The notes under the pieces were generated by a model. It was not told the DNA's origin. It ran no database searches and saw only the letters and a list, made by a program, of their open reading frames with translations. Made by a program: the position numbers and the translations under genes. Positions 27,106 to 35,573 of a stretch of DNA of 64,000 nt are shown here, piece after piece. Source of the DNA: Leptofilum sp041748655 (lineage in GTDB: Bacteria > Chloroflexota > Anaerolineae > Promineifilales > Promineifilaceae); NCBI GenBank assembly GCA_041748655.1, contig JBGTCV010000143.1:1-64000 (forward strand), written 5' to 3'. How positions within the stretch are numbered: position 1 is the stretch's first letter; the number at the start of each line of letters is the position of its first letter.

Positions 27106-27704
27106 CTCTACCAAAAAGCCCCGGTAAAAATCCACCACTCTTGCTCGGCCACTACTACCACTTCTACAACCGAGGCGTTAACCGCCAGCCCATCTTCTTC
27201 CACAAAGACAACTGGCGCTTTTTTATCCAAAAAATGCGCGACTATTTCATTTCTGACCTGATCCTGATTTTGGCCTACTGCCTCATGCCCAACCATTACC
27301 ACCTCCTCGTTTATCTGCGAGCCGAGGAGGTGGGGAACAAAGTAATGCAGCCCTTTGGCACTTCCTACGTCAAAGCCATCAACCGCCAACAAAAGCGTGT
27401 TGGGCCACTCTACCAGGGACCATTCAAAGCCAAACACATAGACAGCGATGCCTACCTGGCGCACCTCACCCGTTACATCCATTTAAATCCTGTCCGTGCC
27501 AGGCTAGTAGATCATCCAGCCGACTGGCCCTATTCCAGCTACAGCGACTACATCGGCACCCGCAACGGCATACTACCTCACCCCGAATTTATTCTGTCGC
27601 AGTTCGCCTCGCCAGCCGACTATCGCGACTTTGTCGAAGGTGACAACGATCCCCAAGACATCACATTCAAACAAAAACTGGCCTCCTATGCCATATTTGA
27701 TTAG
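27084..27704 (+). CDS. REP-associated tyrosine transposase (RAYT, Y1/HUH family)
   Basis: A 206-residue single-strand transposase related to IS200/IS605 TnpA. The HUH motif is H71-Y-H73 in MPNHYHLLV. The family signature YIHLNPVRARLVDHPADWPYSSY (shown in part) runs from about residue 131, and the catalytic tyrosine is Y124 or Y131. RAYTs are chromosomal enzymes that cut and move REP palindromes. The first 14 residues are encoded by a REP copy. REP copies flank the gene on both sides (27055, 27095 and 27713). The start overlaps the hsdS stop as ATGA, suggesting translational coupling to the restriction operon. Confidence 0.92.
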   Translation: MKSKSLASLPKSPGKNPPLLLGHYYHFYNRGVNRQPIFFHKDNWRFFIQKMRDYFISDLILILAYCLMPNHYHLLVYLRAEEVGNKVMQPFGTSYVKAINRQQKRVGPLYQGPFKAKHIDSDAYLAHLTRYIHLNPVRARLVDHPADWPYSSYSDYIGTRNGILPHPEFILSQFASPADYRDFVEGDNDPQDITFKQKLASYAIFD

Positions 27705-27712
27705 CCACCCAG

Positions 27713-27723
27713 AAGCCTGGCTT
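27713..27723. repeat. REP palindrome downstream of the transposase
   Basis: AAGCCTGGCTT, nine bases after the transposase stop and 24 bases before the next start. Exact match to the copies inside hsdM and hsdS. Confidence 0.75.
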
Positions 27724-27746
27724 CTCACGACTGAGGAAACCTTTTC

Positions 27747-28751
27747 ATGACCACCATTCCATTAGGCAAACTTGAACGTGTGGACTTACGCACCGTCTGG
27801 TTGGGTGAAGCTAGCCACTTCACCCCCTGGCTGGCCCGGGAGGAAAACCTGGCCCTACTCAGCGACACCATCGGCCTGGAACTAGAACTGGAAGCCGTTG
27901 AGAAAAACGTTGGCCCTTTCCGTGCCGACATTGTTTGCAAAAACACGGTTACCAGCTCATGGGTGCTCATCGAAAATCAGATGGAACGCACCGACCACAG
28001 CCATTTGGGGCAGCTGCTCACTTACGCTGCCGGGCTGAACACCGTCACCATCGTCTGGATTGCCGAGCGCTTTACTGATGAACACCGCGCCGCCCTGGAC
28101 TGGCTCAATGAAGTCACGTCGGAAGAGATCAATCTCTTTGGCCTGGAGGTTGAACTGTGGCGCATTGGAAGTTCGGCCGTTGCTCCCAAATTCAATATTA
28201 TCAGCCAGCCAAATGATTGGACAAAAACTGTGGCTGCTTCTCGCCGTACTGACGCAGGTGAGCTTACCCCTGCCAAGCAACTTCAGCTAGAATACTGGAC
28301 AGCGCTGCGCCAGCATTTAGAGGAACACAGCAGCTTTATGAAGTCGCAAAAGCCTTCTCCCCAACATTGGACAAACTTCGCCATCGGTCGTTCCTATTTT
28401 TATCTGGTTGCTGCCGTGAATACCCAGCAAAATCGTATCAGTGTCCAGCTTGTTTTGGATGGGCCAGAAGCAAAACCCCATTATTATTTGCTGCGTGAGG
28501 AAAAAGAAGTGATTGAGCAGGAGTTTGGCGGCAAATTACGCTGGCGGGAATTGGTAAAACGTAAACAAAGCCGCATTGATTTGGATAATAATAGTTTCGA
28601 TCTTTATAACCGCGCCCAATGGCCGCAGCAGCATGCCTGGCTGCAACAAACATTGGAAGGCTTTCACAGAACTTTTGTCTCTCGCATCAAGACATTAGAC
28701 GCAGCTGATTATATGCCGTCCGCGGGAGAGGTGTTGGAGGAACGGCCGTAG
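27747..28751 (+). CDS. DUF4268 protein with PD-(D/E)xK nuclease-like N-terminus
   Basis: A 334-residue protein often found beside type I systems. Residues 45-80 read like a restriction-endonuclease fold core: D61 in FRADI and E76/Q78 in VLIENQ, with Q in place of the usual K. The C-terminal half (about 185-320) matches DUF4268, ending in the DLYNRAQWPQQHAWLQQTLE-type segment. The last dozen codons (MPSAGEVLEERP) are not part of the domain. They match, at DNA level, an internal stretch of hsdS, so the gene end appears to be welded onto an old hsdS. A role as an accessory nuclease or decoy is inference. Confidence 0.8.
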   Translation: MTTIPLGKLERVDLRTVWLGEASHFTPWLAREENLALLSDTIGLELELEAVEKNVGPFRADIVCKNTVTSSWVLIENQMERTDHSHLGQLLTYAAGLNTVTIVWIAERFTDEHRAALDWLNEVTSEEINLFGLEVELWRIGSSAVAPKFNIISQPNDWTKTVAASRRTDAGELTPAKQLQLEYWTALRQHLEEHSSFMKSQKPSPQHWTNFAIGRSYFYLVAAVNTQQNRISVQLVLDGPEAKPHYYLLREEKEVIEQEFGGKLRWRELVKRKQSRIDLDNNSFDLYNRAQWPQQHAWLQQTLEGFHRTFVSRIKTLDAADYMPSAGEVLEERP

Positions 28752-28808
28752 GAGCAGACCTCCGTGACACCCTTATCCCCCTACATGTCCGGCCAACTCC
28801 GTGTGTAA
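28712..28808 (+). pseudogene. Remnant of a second hsdS 3' end
   Basis: The stretch 28712-28750 (GCCGTC, GGGAGAGGT, TGGAGG, AACGGCCGTA in order) aligns with hsdS 26849-26890. The stretch 28759-28808 (CTCCGTGACACCCTT then ATG-GGCCAACTCCGTGTG) aligns with hsdS 26950-26999, which codes for RDTLLPRLMAGQLRV. The segment between them in hsdS is missing here. The remnant now provides the 3' end and stop of the DUF4268 gene. Confidence 0.7.
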
Positions 28809-28831
28809 TTATCTCAGTGACAGAAAATTAA

Positions 28832-29809
28832 ATGTCAATTACTACATACACCAATCAGATTCAGCAACTAAGTCGTGAAATTTCTAAAGTTCAGAGTGAC
28901 TTGAGTAAAGAGGAGAAAAATGAATCCAACACCCAAAAGGAAATCTTGAGGATTCAGAACAGTATAACCAAAAACACATCGGCAAGTTCGCTTCGTTCAA
29001 AAATGAATCAGATAAACCGTTTAGAAAACAAGCTTGCCGATATTGCCAAGAAAAAGGGCGACCTCTTAAAAAAACTAGCAGATAAAAACGGTAAGCTTTA
29101 CCAGGCACAAGAAAATCTACAGAAGGCCCAACTACGAGAAGACCAAAAGCGGCAAAGAGAGCAGGTTCGTCGTGAAATGCAAATGCAACAAACAATCCAG
29201 CGACTAGGTGAAAGGACAGCAGAACTTGAAAAAGAAAACAAATTGATCTACCAACCCGATTATATTCTCTCCAATGTGTATGTGCTTGAAAGTGATACAG
29301 AGCTTAAACAAGGAACTTGTTTTCATGTTGCTGATGTAGGTTTAGTAACGTGTGCTCATGTCTTGGCTGAAAACTTATTGATATTTCACCCTTCAAACAT
29401 ATCCAAAAAGTATCCTGTCAAGATCATCCAATCAAGTGAGGTACTCGATCTTGCTTTGATTGCTGCGCCAGATTTGTCGTTGAATGAAGGTTTGCCCTTA
29501 GGATCAGCAGATAACATCGAAATAATCGATAAGGTAATACTTGCAGGCTATCCAAACTATAGAATTGGAGACACTGGAATAATTTCAATCGGTGAGGTAA
29601 CAGGTTTCCGTATGATTTCAGGCATTCGTAGAATATTAATTGGAACACCTATTATCGGTGGCAATAGCGGTGGCCCAGTCTTATCACGTACGGGTGAAGT
29701 TATTGGAGTGGCTGTTACCGGGGCAGATCGACTTGAAGATGCTGGAGAAACCGAACATCATGGAGTTGTACCAATTGACGCCCTTGAATGGCTTAGGAAA
29801 AATGGTTAG
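28832..29809 (+). CDS. Coiled-coil protein with C-terminal trypsin-like protease domain
   Basis: A 325-residue protein. Residues 1-140 are a long charged coiled coil with heptad-like spacing and no signal peptide. Residues 145-325 are a chymotrypsin-fold protease with H176 (TCAHVL), D206 (EVLDLALI) and S279 (GGNSGGPVL). The absence of a signal sequence places it in the cytoplasm, unlike DegP-type proteases. It is notably AT-rich compared with hsdR. It lies between the hsdS remnant and hsdR, seven bases before the hsdR GTG. Coiled-coil/trypsin fusions occur as effectors in bacterial conflict systems; that role here is inference. Confidence 0.85.
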   Translation: MSITTYTNQIQQLSREISKVQSDLSKEEKNESNTQKEILRIQNSITKNTSASSLRSKMNQINRLENKLADIAKKKGDLLKKLADKNGKLYQAQENLQKAQLREDQKRQREQVRREMQMQQTIQRLGERTAELEKENKLIYQPDYILSNVYVLESDTELKQGTCFHVADVGLVTCAHVLAENLLIFHPSNISKKYPVKIIQSSEVLDLALIAAPDLSLNEGLPLGSADNIEIIDKVILAGYPNYRIGDTGIISIGEVTGFRMISGIRRILIGTPIIGGNSGGPVLSRTGEVIGVAVTGADRLEDAGETEHHGVVPIDALEWLRKNG

Positions 29810-29815
29810 GCAAAA

Positions 29816-32800
29816 GTGAGTAAGGTTAACGAAGACACTGTCGAACTGGCCGCTTTAGAATGGTTGGCTGAAGTTGGCTATCAGACCCGCTTTGGTCCAG
29901 ATATTGCCCCGGGTGAAGCATCTGCAGAACGGGCCAGCTATGACGAAGTGCTTCTCCTGGGTCGCCTGCGCACAGCGCTAGACAATATTAACCAACACAT
30001 TCCTGCCTCGGCCCGCCCTGCAGCCATTGATGAAGCTATTCGCAAACTTTCCCGCCACGAATCCACCCATCTCATCCACAATAACCACGCCTTTCACCGC
30101 CTGCTGGTCGAAGGCATCGACATCAGCTATAAAACCAGCAGCGGCCAGACCAAACACGACAAAATCTGGCTGCTCGACTTTGACCAGTGGTACCGCAACG
30201 ATTGGCTGGCCGTCAACCAGTTCACCGTCACCGACGTCAATCTCACCAGCCGCGCCAAAACCAAGCGCCGCCCCGACATCGTCCTCTTTGGTAACGGCAT
30301 TCCCCTGGCCGTCATTGAACTTAAAAACATTGCCGACGAAAACGCCACCCTGGAACATGCCTACAACCAGCTGCAAACCTACAAAGAAGACATTCCCAGC
30401 CTCATGGTGACCAACTGCGGCCTGGTTATTGCCGATGGTCCCCAGGCCCGCCACGGCACACTCACCGCCGGGATGGAATGGTTCAAACAATGGCGCACCA
30501 TAGATGGCCAAACACTGGCTGCTCCGCATGAGTTGGAGTTAGAAGTTCTGCTTAAGGGCGCGTTTACACCCTATCGCTTCCTCGATCTCATCCGTTCCTT
30601 CACCGTTTTTGAGGTTGACGGTACGAAAATCAACAAAAAGATGGCCGCCTATCACCAATACCACGCCGTTAACAAAGCGGTCGATGAAACCGTCAAAGCC
30701 GCTGGCCCCGAAGGCGACCGCAAAGTGGGTGTTGTCTGGCACACGCAGGGCAGCGGTAAAAGCCTCTCTATGCTCTTTTACGCTGGTAAGGTCATCCAAC
30801 AGCCAGCCATGGAAAACCCCACCCTCATCATCCTCACCGACCGGAACGATCTGGATGACCAGCTTTTTGGTACCTTTGCTGGCGGCCAGGAACTGCTGCG
30901 CCAGCAGCCCGTACAGGCCGAGAACCGCGACCATTTACAGCAGTTGTTACAGGTTGCCTCTGGTGGTGTTGTCTTTACTACTATCCAAAAGTTCCGTCCT
31001 GAAGGGCGCGAGAACGAATATCCGCTCCTCTCAGAACGGCGCAACATCATCTTCATTGCCGACGAGGCCCACCGCAGCCAGTATGGCTTTGAGGCGCACC
31101 TGGTACGCAGCAAAAACAACGAGGCATATCTGGCCTACGGCTTTGCCAAATACGTGCGCGATGCTTTGCCCCACGCCAGCTTCATTGGCTTTACGGGCAC
31201 ACCCATCGAATCAGACGACATCAGCACGCCTCAGGTCTTTGGCCACTACATTGATGTCTACGACATCCACCGCGCCGTTGAGGATAAAGCCACGGTGCCC
31301 ATCTTCTACGAAGCACGGCTGGCTAAACTCGTCCTCAAGGACGAAAAACGCCCCGAGATTGATCCTGATTTCGAAGAAATCACCGAAGGGCGTGAGCTGG
31401 AAGAAAAAGAGAAGCTCAAGTCTAAGTGGTCGGCCCTGGAAGCGATGGTAGGCACAGAAGAACGACTGACCCAGGTCGCTGCCGACATCATCGCTCACTT
31501 CCAGGATCGGGAGAAAGCCATGCTGCCCGAAATTGGCCCTGCCGGGGGTAAAGCCATGATCGTCTGCATGAGTCGCCGTATTTGTGTAGACCTGTACCGG
31601 CACCTTATCGCTTTGCAACCCGATTGGCATAATGACGAAGATGACAAAGGCGTGCTAAAAGTGGTGATGACCGGCTCGGCCAGCGATCCCACTCATTACC
31701 AGCCTCACGTGCGCAACAAGACCCGCCGCAAAGCACTGGCCGAACGCTTCAAAGATGCCGAAGATCCCCTCAAGCTGGTCATCGTGCGCGACATGTGGCT
31801 TACCGGTTTTGATGCTCCACCCATGCATACCATGTACCTGGACAAACCAATGCAAGGCCACGGCCTCATGCAGGCGATTGCCCGCGTTAACCGTGTGTAC
31901 AAAAACAAGCCCGGTGGCCTGATTGTCGATTACCTGGGCATTGCCAGCGACCTGAAAGAAGCAATGCACACCTACACGCTGCGTGATGAAGGCGGCGGAT
32001 ATAAAACCGACAATCCCACCTCGCCCATTAGCCAGGCCGCCAGCCTGATGCGCAGCCAATATGAAGTAGTCAAAGCGTTTTTCCAGGGGCAGCACCGCTT
32101 TGATTACACCGCCTTCTTCGCTGGCACGCCAGTAGAACGGCTGCGGGTAATTCCAGCGGCAATGGAACACGTTCTTAAGCAACCAGAAGGTAAAAAACGG
32201 TATATGGAAGCCGTGGCACGCCTTTCTAAAGCGTTTGCGCTGGCTGTGCCCCATCCTGAAGCCATAAAAATTCGTGACGAGGTGGCCTTTTTCCAGGCGG
32301 TACGAGCTGGATTTGCCAAGGTCACCCCTGGTAACGGCAAAACGCATGTGGAAATTGATTTTGCCATTCAGCAGTTAGTTTCTGAGGCTGTGGCTTCGCC
32401 TGAAGTAATCAATGTCTTTGATGCGGCGGGCTTGCCCAATCCAGACATTTCCATTCTCTCCGATAAATTCCTGGCCGAAGTACAAAATATGCCACAAAAA
32501 AACCTGGCGCTGGAAATGCTCCGTAAGCTGCTTAATGATGAAATAAGAGCCCGCGCCGGCAAAAATGCGGTGCAGGCGCGATCCTTTGAAGAAATGATGG
32601 AAGTGAGCATTTTGCGCTACCAAAATCGTACGATTGATACGGCCGAAGTCATCTCTGAGCTGATCAATCTTGCCCAAGAGATGCAAACAGCTAATAAGCG
32701 CGGCGAGGCGCTTGGCCTCAGCGAAGAAGAACTGGCTTTTTATGACGCCCTGGCTGCCAATGAAAGCGCTGTTGAAGTAATGGGAGATAAGCAGCTGGCG

Positions 32801-33001
32801 TTTATTGCGCATGAATTGATGAAGATGATTCGCCAAACGGTAACCATTGATTGGACAGAAAGAAAAAGCGCCCGTGCTAAAATCAGGGTGATGGTCAAGC
32901 GAATCCTGAAGAAGTACGGCTATCCGCCAGACATGCAAGAAGCCGCAGCCGATACAGTATTAGAGCAGGCGGAATTGATTGCAGCGGAGTGGGTGGTTTA
33001 G
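29816..33001 (+). CDS. hsdR: Type I restriction endonuclease subunit HsdR
   Basis: A 1061-residue DNA translocase and nuclease. The nuclease motif is D154 with E168-x-K170 (RRPDIVLFGNGIPLAVIELK). The helicase part has Walker A GSGKS (about 311-315), DEAH at 416-419 and the motif VI-type stretch QAIARVNRVYKNKPGG. The C-terminal helical region contacts HsdM. The start is a GTG. It is intact and full length, so with hsdM and hsdS the system should be functional. No ACGGCCGT word occurs in its 3.2 kb. Confidence 0.97.
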   Translation: MSKVNEDTVELAALEWLAEVGYQTRFGPDIAPGEASAERASYDEVLLLGRLRTALDNINQHIPASARPAAIDEAIRKLSRHESTHLIHNNHAFHRLLVEGIDISYKTSSGQTKHDKIWLLDFDQWYRNDWLAVNQFTVTDVNLTSRAKTKRRPDIVLFGNGIPLAVIELKNIADENATLEHAYNQLQTYKEDIPSLMVTNCGLVIADGPQARHGTLTAGMEWFKQWRTIDGQTLAAPHELELEVLLKGAFTPYRFLDLIRSFTVFEVDGTKINKKMAAYHQYHAVNKAVDETVKAAGPEGDRKVGVVWHTQGSGKSLSMLFYAGKVIQQPAMENPTLIILTDRNDLDDQLFGTFAGGQELLRQQPVQAENRDHLQQLLQVASGGVVFTTIQKFRPEGRENEYPLLSERRNIIFIADEAHRSQYGFEAHLVRSKNNEAYLAYGFAKYVRDALPHASFIGFTGTPIESDDISTPQVFGHYIDVYDIHRAVEDKATVPIFYEARLAKLVLKDEKRPEIDPDFEEITEGRELEEKEKLKSKWSALEAMVGTEERLTQVAADIIAHFQDREKAMLPEIGPAGGKAMIVCMSRRICVDLYRHLIALQPDWHNDEDDKGVLKVVMTGSASDPTHYQPHVRNKTRRKALAERFKDAEDPLKLVIVRDMWLTGFDAPPMHTMYLDKPMQGHGLMQAIARVNRVYKNKPGGLIVDYLGIASDLKEAMHTYTLRDEGGGYKTDNPTSPISQAASLMRSQYEVVKAFFQGQHRFDYTAFFAGTPVERLRVIPAAMEHVLKQPEGKKRYMEAVARLSKAFALAVPHPEAIKIRDEVAFFQAVRAGFAKVTPGNGKTHVEIDFAIQQLVSEAVASPEVINVFDAAGLPNPDISILSDKFLAEVQNMPQKNLALEMLRKLLNDEIRARAGKNAVQARSFEEMMEVSILRYQNRTIDTAEVISELINLAQEMQTANKRGEALGLSEEELAFYDALAANESAVEVMGDKQLAFIAHELMKMIRQTVTIDWTERKSARAKIRVMVKRILKKYGYPPDMQEAAADTVLEQAELIAAEWVV

Positions 33002-33065
33002 TTCAAATAGAGTTGTCGTGTAACACAAAAGAAGAATTTTATTTTGCACCATATTGGAGTCAATA

Positions 33066-34832
33066 ATGCCTTTTATTGTCCAGGAACTCATAGAAGAAAA
33101 CCCCAATGTCGTTGCGGCGCGGTTAAAAGAACCGGTTCCGGCCGTTCTGGCGCGTATGATTGAGCACGATTTCAGTCAACTGCCCATCATCGACGACGAA
33201 CGCAGGCCAGTGGGCATGATCACGCACGAATCCATTTTGCGCACGCTGAATCATTTTGGCGTAGGGCTGGACAAACTTCTGGTAGAGCACACCCGCGTCC
33301 GGGCCGATACGTTTCGCAGCGACGCCGACCTGTTTGAACTGCTAGACAGGCTTCAAACGACCTATGCTGTTCTCATCGTCGATGGCGAAGGGCGACTTAT
33401 TGGCATTGTGACCAACTACGATACGGCCGAATATTTCCGCCGCCGCGCCGAAGATATGATGCTGGTGGAAGATATCGAAACGACGGTTAAGGATTACATC
33501 CAGGCCGCGTACCAGGTTGATGCAAACCAGACGAACCGGGAAAAGCTGGATGCAGATGTGTCGCAAATGACAGACAGCGGTCAGTCGCTACGGCAAACCT
33601 TTGAGCGTGCCCTGATTCATTATTTAACGCTTCAATCAGAAAACAAAAGCAAGGTGACCCCCAATTCAGAGTGGCTGGAAACAGTTTTTAACCGACATTT
33701 TGATAACCAGCGCCCCACGCGGCTATTTGAAGATCTTACCCTGTATGATTACATCAACCTGCTGCTAGACAAGCAAAAGTGGTCCAGGTATCAATCCGTT
33801 TTTACCATGGAACGGGATGCCCTGTTTAACCTGCTGGACAAAGTTCGCGAAACACGCAACGCTTTGGCCCATTTTCGCCGGGATTTATCACCAGCACAGC
33901 GCGATCATCTGCGCTTTTCTGCCGACTGGCTGGCCCAATACCAGGATGCCATCATCTCTGCCTTTGGCAGCAGCATCAGCATAGAGGCCGAGGAAGCGAT
34001 TGATTCCAGCACTGCCAAAGAAATGGAAGTATCTCCCCAAATAGATGAAACGGAGCAGATTTTTCCTGTAGAAGATGAGGCGGAACCAAACGAAAGCCGG
34101 TATGCGCCGTTGGCGATCTGGTTGCAAAACCAACCACCCAGAAAAGATTTGATAAAACCAACCTTTGCCCAAATTGAAGAGATTATAGACGGCGAATTGC
34201 CCTCTTCAGCTTATGAGCACCGTGCCTGGTGGGCGAATGACCCTGTTGGTCACGTCCAATCCCAGCAATGGCTAGATGTTGGCTGGCGGGTTGCTTCGGT
34301 TAACATGACGACGCAGGTGGTGCGGTTTGCCCGCATTCAAGAGCGTCAGAAAGCATATATTGAATTCTTTAGCCCATTGATTGATCGCCTTATTAAAGAA
34401 CCGGGATATGATCACTTGCGCAATATGTCTGATGGTAACAGCTGGCACTGGATAAAAAGCGTGGTTGTCAATGGGCAACATCTGGGCTCATTTAATTATG
34501 CCTTTGGTAGAGGAAAGGTGCTGCGCATAGAGCTTTATATGGATAGTGGAAATGGGGAGATAAACAAGCGTCTATTTGATCTGCTGCATGAACAAAAAGC
34601 GGAAATAGAAGCCGAACTAAATTGCGAATTACGTTGGCAGCGGTTAAACAATCGCCGTGCGTCGCGCATCGCCTGTATTTTGCCGGGAAGCATTACCGAC
34701 AGTGAAGAGGCGCTGGCAGAACTCCGTGATAAAGCAATTCCGACAATGATAGCATTTACCAAAATTTTGTATCCTCGCGTATTGGAAAAAGGCCAAGTTG
34801 TTCTCGCTGAGAAAATGAATGAAGTGGAATAA
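33066..34832 (+). CDS. Multidomain CBS-HEPN-like-DUF7662-DUF4268 protein
   Basis: A 588-residue protein with four parts. Residues 1-130 form a CBS pair (LPIIDDERRPVGMITHESIL and VLIVDGEGRLIGIVT), a nucleotide-sensing module. Residues about 175-300 are helical and contain R264-NALA-H269, the RNxxxH signature of HEPN ribonucleases. Residues about 345-425 match DUF7662, with the YAPLAIWL and SAYEHRAWWAND motifs. Residues 426-588 match DUF4268, shared with the gene at 27747. ATG 33066 with GGAG upstream is preferred to TTG 33054. The architecture suggests a nucleotide-controlled RNase attached to the restriction system; this is inference. Confidence 0.78.
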   Translation: MPFIVQELIEENPNVVAARLKEPVPAVLARMIEHDFSQLPIIDDERRPVGMITHESILRTLNHFGVGLDKLLVEHTRVRADTFRSDADLFELLDRLQTTYAVLIVDGEGRLIGIVTNYDTAEYFRRRAEDMMLVEDIETTVKDYIQAAYQVDANQTNREKLDADVSQMTDSGQSLRQTFERALIHYLTLQSENKSKVTPNSEWLETVFNRHFDNQRPTRLFEDLTLYDYINLLLDKQKWSRYQSVFTMERDALFNLLDKVRETRNALAHFRRDLSPAQRDHLRFSADWLAQYQDAIISAFGSSISIEAEEAIDSSTAKEMEVSPQIDETEQIFPVEDEAEPNESRYAPLAIWLQNQPPRKDLIKPTFAQIEEIIDGELPSSAYEHRAWWANDPVGHVQSQQWLDVGWRVASVNMTTQVVRFARIQERQKAYIEFFSPLIDRLIKEPGYDHLRNMSDGNSWHWIKSVVVNGQHLGSFNYAFGRGKVLRIELYMDSGNGEINKRLFDLLHEQKAEIEAELNCELRWQRLNNRRASRIACILPGSITDSEEALAELRDKAIPTMIAFTKILYPRVLEKGQVVLAEKMNEVE

Positions 34833-34838
34833 AAGCTG

Positions 34839-35399
34839 ATGTTGAACGAACATTACAAAGTGCTGTTAACCCCAGCCAAACTATGGTCTCGTGATGAAAT
34901 TCTAAAACAAAAACCTTGCTCTATTCCGGCAACATCTGGGGTATATGCCTGGTATTTCAAGCAGTTTCCTGCCTATATTCCCGCGCATGACTGCCACAAA
35001 CAGAATGACCTCACTTTGTTGTACGTGGGCATTGCCCCCAGCCGTCCCCAAAGTTCCAATACGCTGCGCAAGCGCATCAAATACCATTTGCGGGGCAATG
35101 CTTATGGGTCTACGTTGCGCCTTTCACTTGGCTGTCTGCTGGCTAACGAGCTGGGTATCAAGCTGCATCGTGTGGGCAGCAGTGGTCGTAAGACATTTGG
35201 CCCTGACGAGGCCATCTTGTCGGCTTGGATGGCGGATAATGCTTTTGTTACTTGGACAGAACATCCTGAACCGTGGCATTTAGAAGATGAACTTATTCGG
35301 GATTTGTCTTTGCCACTAAACTTGCGCGGGAATGAGAGGCATCCATTTTATCCACAGCTTGCCGCCCTGCGCAAAATGCAAAAAGTAAAAGCCATTTAA
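34839..35399 (+). CDS. GIY-YIG family nuclease-like protein
   Basis: A 186-residue protein. GVYAWYF (34-40) and LYVGIAP (61-67) are the GIY and YIG strands; R77/R79 follow in LRKRIKYHL, E151 in LEDELI, and an asparagine in PLNLRGN completes the pattern of a GIY-YIG active site. The gene starts six bases after the previous stop, so it is in the same operon. Similar stand-alone GIY-YIG proteins occur in restriction and mobile loci. The target is unknown. Confidence 0.75.
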   Translation: MLNEHYKVLLTPAKLWSRDEILKQKPCSIPATSGVYAWYFKQFPAYIPAHDCHKQNDLTLLYVGIAPSRPQSSNTLRKRIKYHLRGNAYGSTLRLSLGCLLANELGIKLHRVGSSGRKTFGPDEAILSAWMADNAFVTWTEHPEPWHLEDELIRDLSLPLNLRGNERHPFYPQLAALRKMQKVKAI

Positions 35400-35413
35400 G
35401 GAATGCAAACCAA

Positions 35414-35461
35414 GCCTGCTTCAGCAGGCGCATTAACTAGCGGTGGCATTCATGCCGCCGC
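35414..35461. repeat. Two adjacent short hairpins after the island operon
   Basis: GCCTGCT-TC-AGCAGGC (35414-35429) and GCGGTGGCAT-TC-ATGCCGCCGC (35440-35461, one G-T pair). They follow the GIY-YIG stop by 14 bases and could end the transcript, although no T run follows. Paired hairpins of this kind are typical REP-like repeats. Confidence 0.5.
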
Positions 35462-35573
35462 GATCATGGGTAGCGATATTTATCTTTACCCATCCTTCAA
35501 CCACATCAGGAGTGTGGTGGCATAGGAAGACGCCAGCCATAGTCAGATTTTTGTTAGGTGGATCCGAAATTGT

